Below, piece by piece: positions 61,294-64,000 of a stretch of 64,000 nt of DNA. The DNA is from Oscillospiraceae bacterium. Its GTDB lineage: Bacteria; Bacillota; Clostridia; Oscillospirales; Ruminococcaceae. The stretch is taken from positions 1 through 64,000 of the forward strand of contig JAFVOU010000046.1 in the NCBI GenBank assembly GCA_017505635.1, written 5' to 3'. The position numbers were made by a program, and so were the translations under genes. The notes under the pieces were generated by a model that was not told the origin of the DNA, did not search any database, and saw nothing but the letters and a program-made list of their open reading frames with translations. Each line of letters begins with the position of its first letter. The first letter of the stretch is position 1.

Positions 61294-61527
61294 TTAGTCT
61301 ATTTCAACAGCTACTTTTTCGCCTGCGCGTGTTGCTGCAGCTCTCATAACTGTGCGGATAGCTTTTGCAATTCTACCCTGTTTACCGATAACTCTGCCCA
61401 TATCTTCCGGTGCAACTGAAAGATGGAACACAATTGTACCGTCTTCGCTTTTTTCACCGCCAGTAACGGATACAGCATCTTTGTTTTCAACAAGGCCTCT
61501 TGCAATGTTAAGCAATAATTGTTCCAT
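61294..61527 (-). CDS. khpA: KH-domain RNA-binding protein KhpA
   Basis: A 77-residue KH protein starting MEQLLLNIARGLVEN, with the GRVIGKQGRIAKAIR loop that contacts RNA. KhpA pairs with KhpB in Firmicutes to bind many transcripts. ATG 61527 follows GGTGG; the frame is open to 61542. It lies 15 bp after rpsP. Confidence 0.93.
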   Translation of the reverse strand: MEQLLLNIARGLVENKDAVSVTGGEKSEDGTIVFHLSVAPEDMGRVIGKQGRIAKAIRTVMRAAATRAGEKVAVEID

Positions 61528-61542
61528 TGCAGCCACCGTCAA

Positions 61543-61785
61543 TTAGATGATGTTGCTTTTTTTCAAAAGAACTTTAACTGTATCTGTTGGCTGAGCACCT
61601 GTAGCGATCCATTTTTTAGCTTTTTCTGCATCGATAGAGATTGCTGCTGGTTCTTTAGTTGGGTCATATGTGCCGATTTCTTCGATGAATCTGCCATCAC
61701 GTGGGAATCTGGAATCTGCAACTACTACTCTGTAGAAAGGTGCTTTTTTTGCGCCCATACGGCGAAGTCTGATTTTTACTGCCAT
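61543..61785 (-). CDS. rpsP: Ribosomal protein S16
   Basis: An 80-residue small-subunit protein starting [20 protein letters not shown] with the family's [15 protein letters not shown] block. It assembles early onto 16S rRNA. GGAGG precedes the ATG. Third gene of the ffh operon. Confidence 0.97.
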   Translation of the reverse strand: MAVKIRLRRMGAKKAPFYRVVVADSRFPRDGRFIEEIGTYDPTKEPAAISIDAEKAKKWIATGAQPTDTVKVLLKKSNII

Positions 61786-61869
61786 TTTGAATTTCCTCCA
61801 AATGAATATGAATATAATTTTTTATTTTTTAATTGGTATATATTAACTGCTTTACAGATAATATTAAGT

Positions 61870-63195
61870 TTACATGCCTCGCATCATTCTTGCAAAGGCT
61901 TTTGGGTTTTTGGTAACCTGTTTCATCATCTTCTGCATCTGTTCAAACTGTTTGAGCAGTTTGTTTACTTCAGGAACTGTTGTGCCGGAACCTGCTGCGA
62001 TGCGGCGTTTGCGCTTAGGGTCGATGATGGAAGGTTTTGCACGTTCTGCCTTTGTCATGGAATTGATGATAGCTTCGGTGCGTTTAAGTTCCTTTTCTGC
62101 GCGTTCTTCATCTTCTGTTTTGATGCTGCCTGCGCCAGGAATCATGGAAAGCATACTGCTGATGCCACCCATTTTGTTAACCTGTTTAAGCTGTTCCAGC
62201 ATATCGTTCATATCGAACTTGTTGCTTTTCATTCGTTCAACAAGATCCTTGCTGGATTCAGCATCGGTTACTTCGCTTGCCTTTTCGATAAGGGAGAGCA
62301 CGTCACCCATACCGAGAATTCGGCTTGCCATACGGTCAGGGTGGAAAAGCTCAAGGTCATCAAGTTTTTCGCCTGTACCGATAAATTTGATTGGCTTGCC
62401 TGTAACAGCCTTTACACTGAGTGCAGAACCGCCTCGTGTGTCACCGTCCAGTTTTGTAACGATTACACCGTCAAGACCGATTGTTTCGTTAAACTGTTTT
62501 GCAACATTAACTGCGTCCTGACCTGCCATTGCGTCGATAACCAGAAGTGTTTCGGTTACGTCGATGGTGTTTTTGATTTCGGTAAGCTCTGCCATCAGCT
62601 GTTCGTCGATATGAAGACGACCTGCTGTGTCCAGAATGAGAATATCGTTGCCATAGTCTCTTGCGTGATTGTAAGCTTTTTTTGCAATAACCGCAGGGTC
62701 TGTTTTGCCCATCTGGAAAACAGGTGCGCCTGCCTGAGCCGCAACAATTTCCAGCTGTTCGATAGCTGCCGGACGATAGATGTCCAACGCAGCAATCATT
62801 GGTCTGTGACCCTGTTTGAGGTACATCTTTGCAAGTTTTGCACAGTGTGTTGTTTTACCTGCACCCTGCAGACCGCACATCATAATAACTGTAGGGCCTT
62901 TGTTTGCAAATTTTATACGCTGGTTCTGGCTGCCCATAAGAGCTGTAAGCTCTTCGTTTACAATCTTGATAACCTGCTGTGCCGGTGTAAGGCTTGCCAT
63001 AACTTCGGCGCCCATTGCACGTTCGGTTACCGTGTTGATAAAGTTCTTTGCAACAACAATGTTAACGTCCGCCTCAAGAAGAGCTATACGAACTTCCCTC
63101 ATTGCAAGTTTTATGTCCTGCTCGGTAAGTTTACCTTTGCTTTTAAGCTTTTTAAAAGCACTGCCAAGTTTCTGGCTTAAACTTTCAAATGCCAT
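61870..63195 (-). CDS. ffh: Signal recognition particle protein Ffh
   Basis: A 441-residue SRP54 GTPase. N domain (1-90), G domain with GLQGAGKTT near 108, DTAGRL near 190 and TKLDGDTRGG near 247, then the Met-rich M domain (about 300-441) that holds signal sequences and 4.5S/6S RNA. It starts one base after the ylxM stop. Confidence 0.97.
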   Translation of the reverse strand: MAFESLSQKLGSAFKKLKSKGKLTEQDIKLAMREVRIALLEADVNIVVAKNFINTVTERAMGAEVMASLTPAQQVIKIVNEELTALMGSQNQRIKFANKGPTVIMMCGLQGAGKTTHCAKLAKMYLKQGHRPMIAALDIYRPAAIEQLEIVAAQAGAPVFQMGKTDPAVIAKKAYNHARDYGNDILILDTAGRLHIDEQLMAELTEIKNTIDVTETLLVIDAMAGQDAVNVAKQFNETIGLDGVIVTKLDGDTRGGSALSVKAVTGKPIKFIGTGEKLDDLELFHPDRMASRILGMGDVLSLIEKASEVTDAESSKDLVERMKSNKFDMNDMLEQLKQVNKMGGISSMLSMIPGAGSIKTEDEERAEKELKRTEAIINSMTKAERAKPSIIDPKRKRRIAAGSGTTVPEVNKLLKQFEQMQKMMKQVTKNPKAFARMMRGM

Positions 63196-63570
63196 TTAGC
63201 CCTCCTGTTCTGCCAATGAATCGATAATGCGCATAATATCTGTTGCAGATTTATGGATTTCGTCGTTGGTTGTGTAAGATGCGGAATTGTAGAAGGCGAT
63301 ATTCTGTGCCAGTGTTTTGATTTTGTCGATACCGTCCATAAGGCTGCGGTATTTATCAGCAAAACCAACCTGTTCTTCCAGTTCAAGCAGCACGCTTTCG
63401 CCGCGCTTGATGGAGTCGCGTACACCCTGACGTGTGATACCAAAGTTGTCCGCAATTTCGGACAGGGAAAGGTCCATATTATAATACTGCTGCATCATAT
63501 CTCTCTGCTTTTCTGTAAGCACGTTGCCGTAAAAGTCCAGCAGATAGGACATTTCCAGATTCTTTGACAT
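63196..63570 (-). CDS. ylxM: YlxM-family helix-turn-helix protein
   Basis: A 124-residue sigma-70 region 4-like helix-turn-helix protein (SLSEIADNFGITRQGVRDSI near 35). YlxM/p13 proteins sit next to ffh in Firmicutes and have been linked to SRP function; the exact role is open. GGAGG precedes the ATG. First gene of the operon. Confidence 0.92.
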   Translation of the reverse strand: MSKNLEMSYLLDFYGNVLTEKQRDMMQQYYNMDLSLSEIADNFGITRQGVRDSIKRGESVLLELEEQVGFADKYRSLMDGIDKIKTLAQNIAFYNSASYTTNDEIHKSATDIMRIIDSLAEQEG

Positions 63571-63618
63571 CTCTTCGCCTCCTTCGTGTAAAGTTTTTAT
63601 GCTTTACAAGCCTATATT

Positions 63619-63647
63619 ATTATAGGGTAAACACCCCCATTTGTCAA
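63619..63647 (-). promoter_or_regulatory. Promoter of ylxM-ffh-rpsP-khpA
   Basis: Consensus-perfect TTGACA (63647-63642), 17 bp, TATAAT (63624-63619) on the minus strand. The 63648-63769 stretch holds no gene. Confidence 0.88.
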
Positions 63648-63769
63648 CACTTTTTATGTTATTTTGCATAAAAAAACATAAATTTTTTTTACGTTTCAAA
63701 ATGTGACACCTGCGCCGCAAAAAACTATTTCTGCCATACTCAAATGTAACTTGCTCACCGTTATATCTG

Positions 63770-63827
63770 TTGACTTGTATGCAAAAAAATTATATAATTT
63801 ATCTGCAGATACCCCCAGGGGGTGTAG
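63770..63827 (+). promoter_or_regulatory. csoR promoter and CsoR-type operator
   Basis: TTGACT at 63770-63775 and TATAAT at 63793-63798, spacer 17 bp. Just downstream, ATACCCCCAGGGGGTGTAG (63809-63827) is the G/C-tract palindrome recognised by CsoR-family repressors. It covers the start site, so the gene should be autorepressed. Confidence 0.85.
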
Positions 63828-63846
63828 GTATAAAGGAGTGATTTTT

Positions 63847-64000
63847 ATGATGGCCGACAAGGCAAAGATATTGCGTCTGCTTAAAACCGCACGAGGTCAG
63901 ATTGACGGTATAATAAAAATGGTGGAAGACGACAGGTACTGCATAGATATTTCAAATCAGCTTATGGCTTCCCAGGCTGTGCTTAACACTGCAAACAAAG
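63847..64000 (+). CDS. csoR: CsoR/FrmR-family metal-sensing repressor (partial)
   Basis: The first 51 codons of a DUF156 repressor, cut by the window end. Visible marks are RLLKTARGQIDGIIKMV and the first metal ligand Cys in DDRYCIDI. The later His and Cys ligands, which would separate copper from other metals, lie outside. Two ATG codons (63847, 63850) follow AAAGGAGTG. The operator type suggests copper sensing and control of a downstream copper exporter. Confidence 0.88.
   Translation, partial: MMADKAKILRLLKTARGQIDGIIKMVEDDRYCIDISNQLMASQAVLNTANK

Overview
The window looks like a chromosomal segment of a strictly anaerobic, endospore-forming Clostridia (low to moderate GC, Oscillospirales/Ruminococcaceae-like; genus not identifiable by eye). 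Evidence: three sporulation morphogenesis genes (a sipL-type DUF3794/LysM gene next to spoIVA, and a 22-codon spoVM), the SCIFF ranthipeptide pair that is typical of Clostridia, a TM1266-type hydrogenase-system regulator, ECF-type vitamin uptake and strong SD-led genes. Most of the content is conserved housekeeping DNA. I saw no phage, integrase, complete IS element or CRISPR array. The accessory signal lies in small repeats, degenerate enzymes and leader regions.

Layout. 1-5.4 kb: a dispersed 177-bp structured repeat, a TSUP permease, then a minus-strand operon scfA (SCIFF precursor) - scfB (radical SAM maturase) - Orn/Lys/Arg decarboxylase-like enzyme - Eis-like acetyltransferase. 5.4-6.1 kb: a repeat-rich stretch with a palindromic element and two exact-period 197-bp units stacked on the 3' end of tRNA-Pro(TGG). 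6.2-10.2 kb: the cell-wall operon ftsE-ftsX-M23 hydrolase-S41 protein, the last having lost its catalytic Ser. 10.3-14.7 kb: a CdaR-like regulator, RsuA-type pseudouridine synthase, DUF4830-like protein, coaX, cyclophilin and tRNA-Pro(GGG). 15-17 kb: nagA-nagB. 17-20.7 kb: a small membrane protein, tandem AEC permeases and a MATE exporter. 20.8-23.8 kb: a leader with an internal terminator ahead of a TM1266 regulator and a three-gene ABC importer.

23.9-26.9 kb: a truncated MocR protein lacking its PLP lysine, the second 177-bp repeat, an ECF S component and pyridoxal kinase, probably a vitamin B6 locus. 27-33 kb: prfB (no frameshift), a RING-finger membrane protein, rpsF-ssb-rpsR, and yebC with a PASTA pseudokinase. 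33-38.7 kb: a Q/N-rich mini-protein, the surface-glycan pair PglC-like/PglF-like, prfC and an aldose epimerase. 38.7-45.5 kb: AI-2E permease, aspartase plus malic enzyme (aspartate to fumarate and malate to pyruvate), polysaccharide deacetylase and PepF-like peptidase. 45.5-51.9 kb: spoIVA-sipL, DUF1003, pyrophosphatase, aspS and spoVM. 51.9-56.9 kb: a coiled-coil gene, coaD, rsmD, uvrC, HPr, trmD and rimM.

57-63.6 kb: the usual ylxM-ffh-rpsP-khpA-rimM-trmD order is kept but split by a DUF11 protein, an orphan gene and a secreted BspA-like/Ig-repeat protein. The window ends in a CsoR-type metal sensor with a clear operator. Most promoters named here are close matches to the -35/-10 consensus with a 16-18 bp spacer; sporulation-sigma promoters are weaker calls. 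Everything is read by eye from the sequence; no homology search was run.
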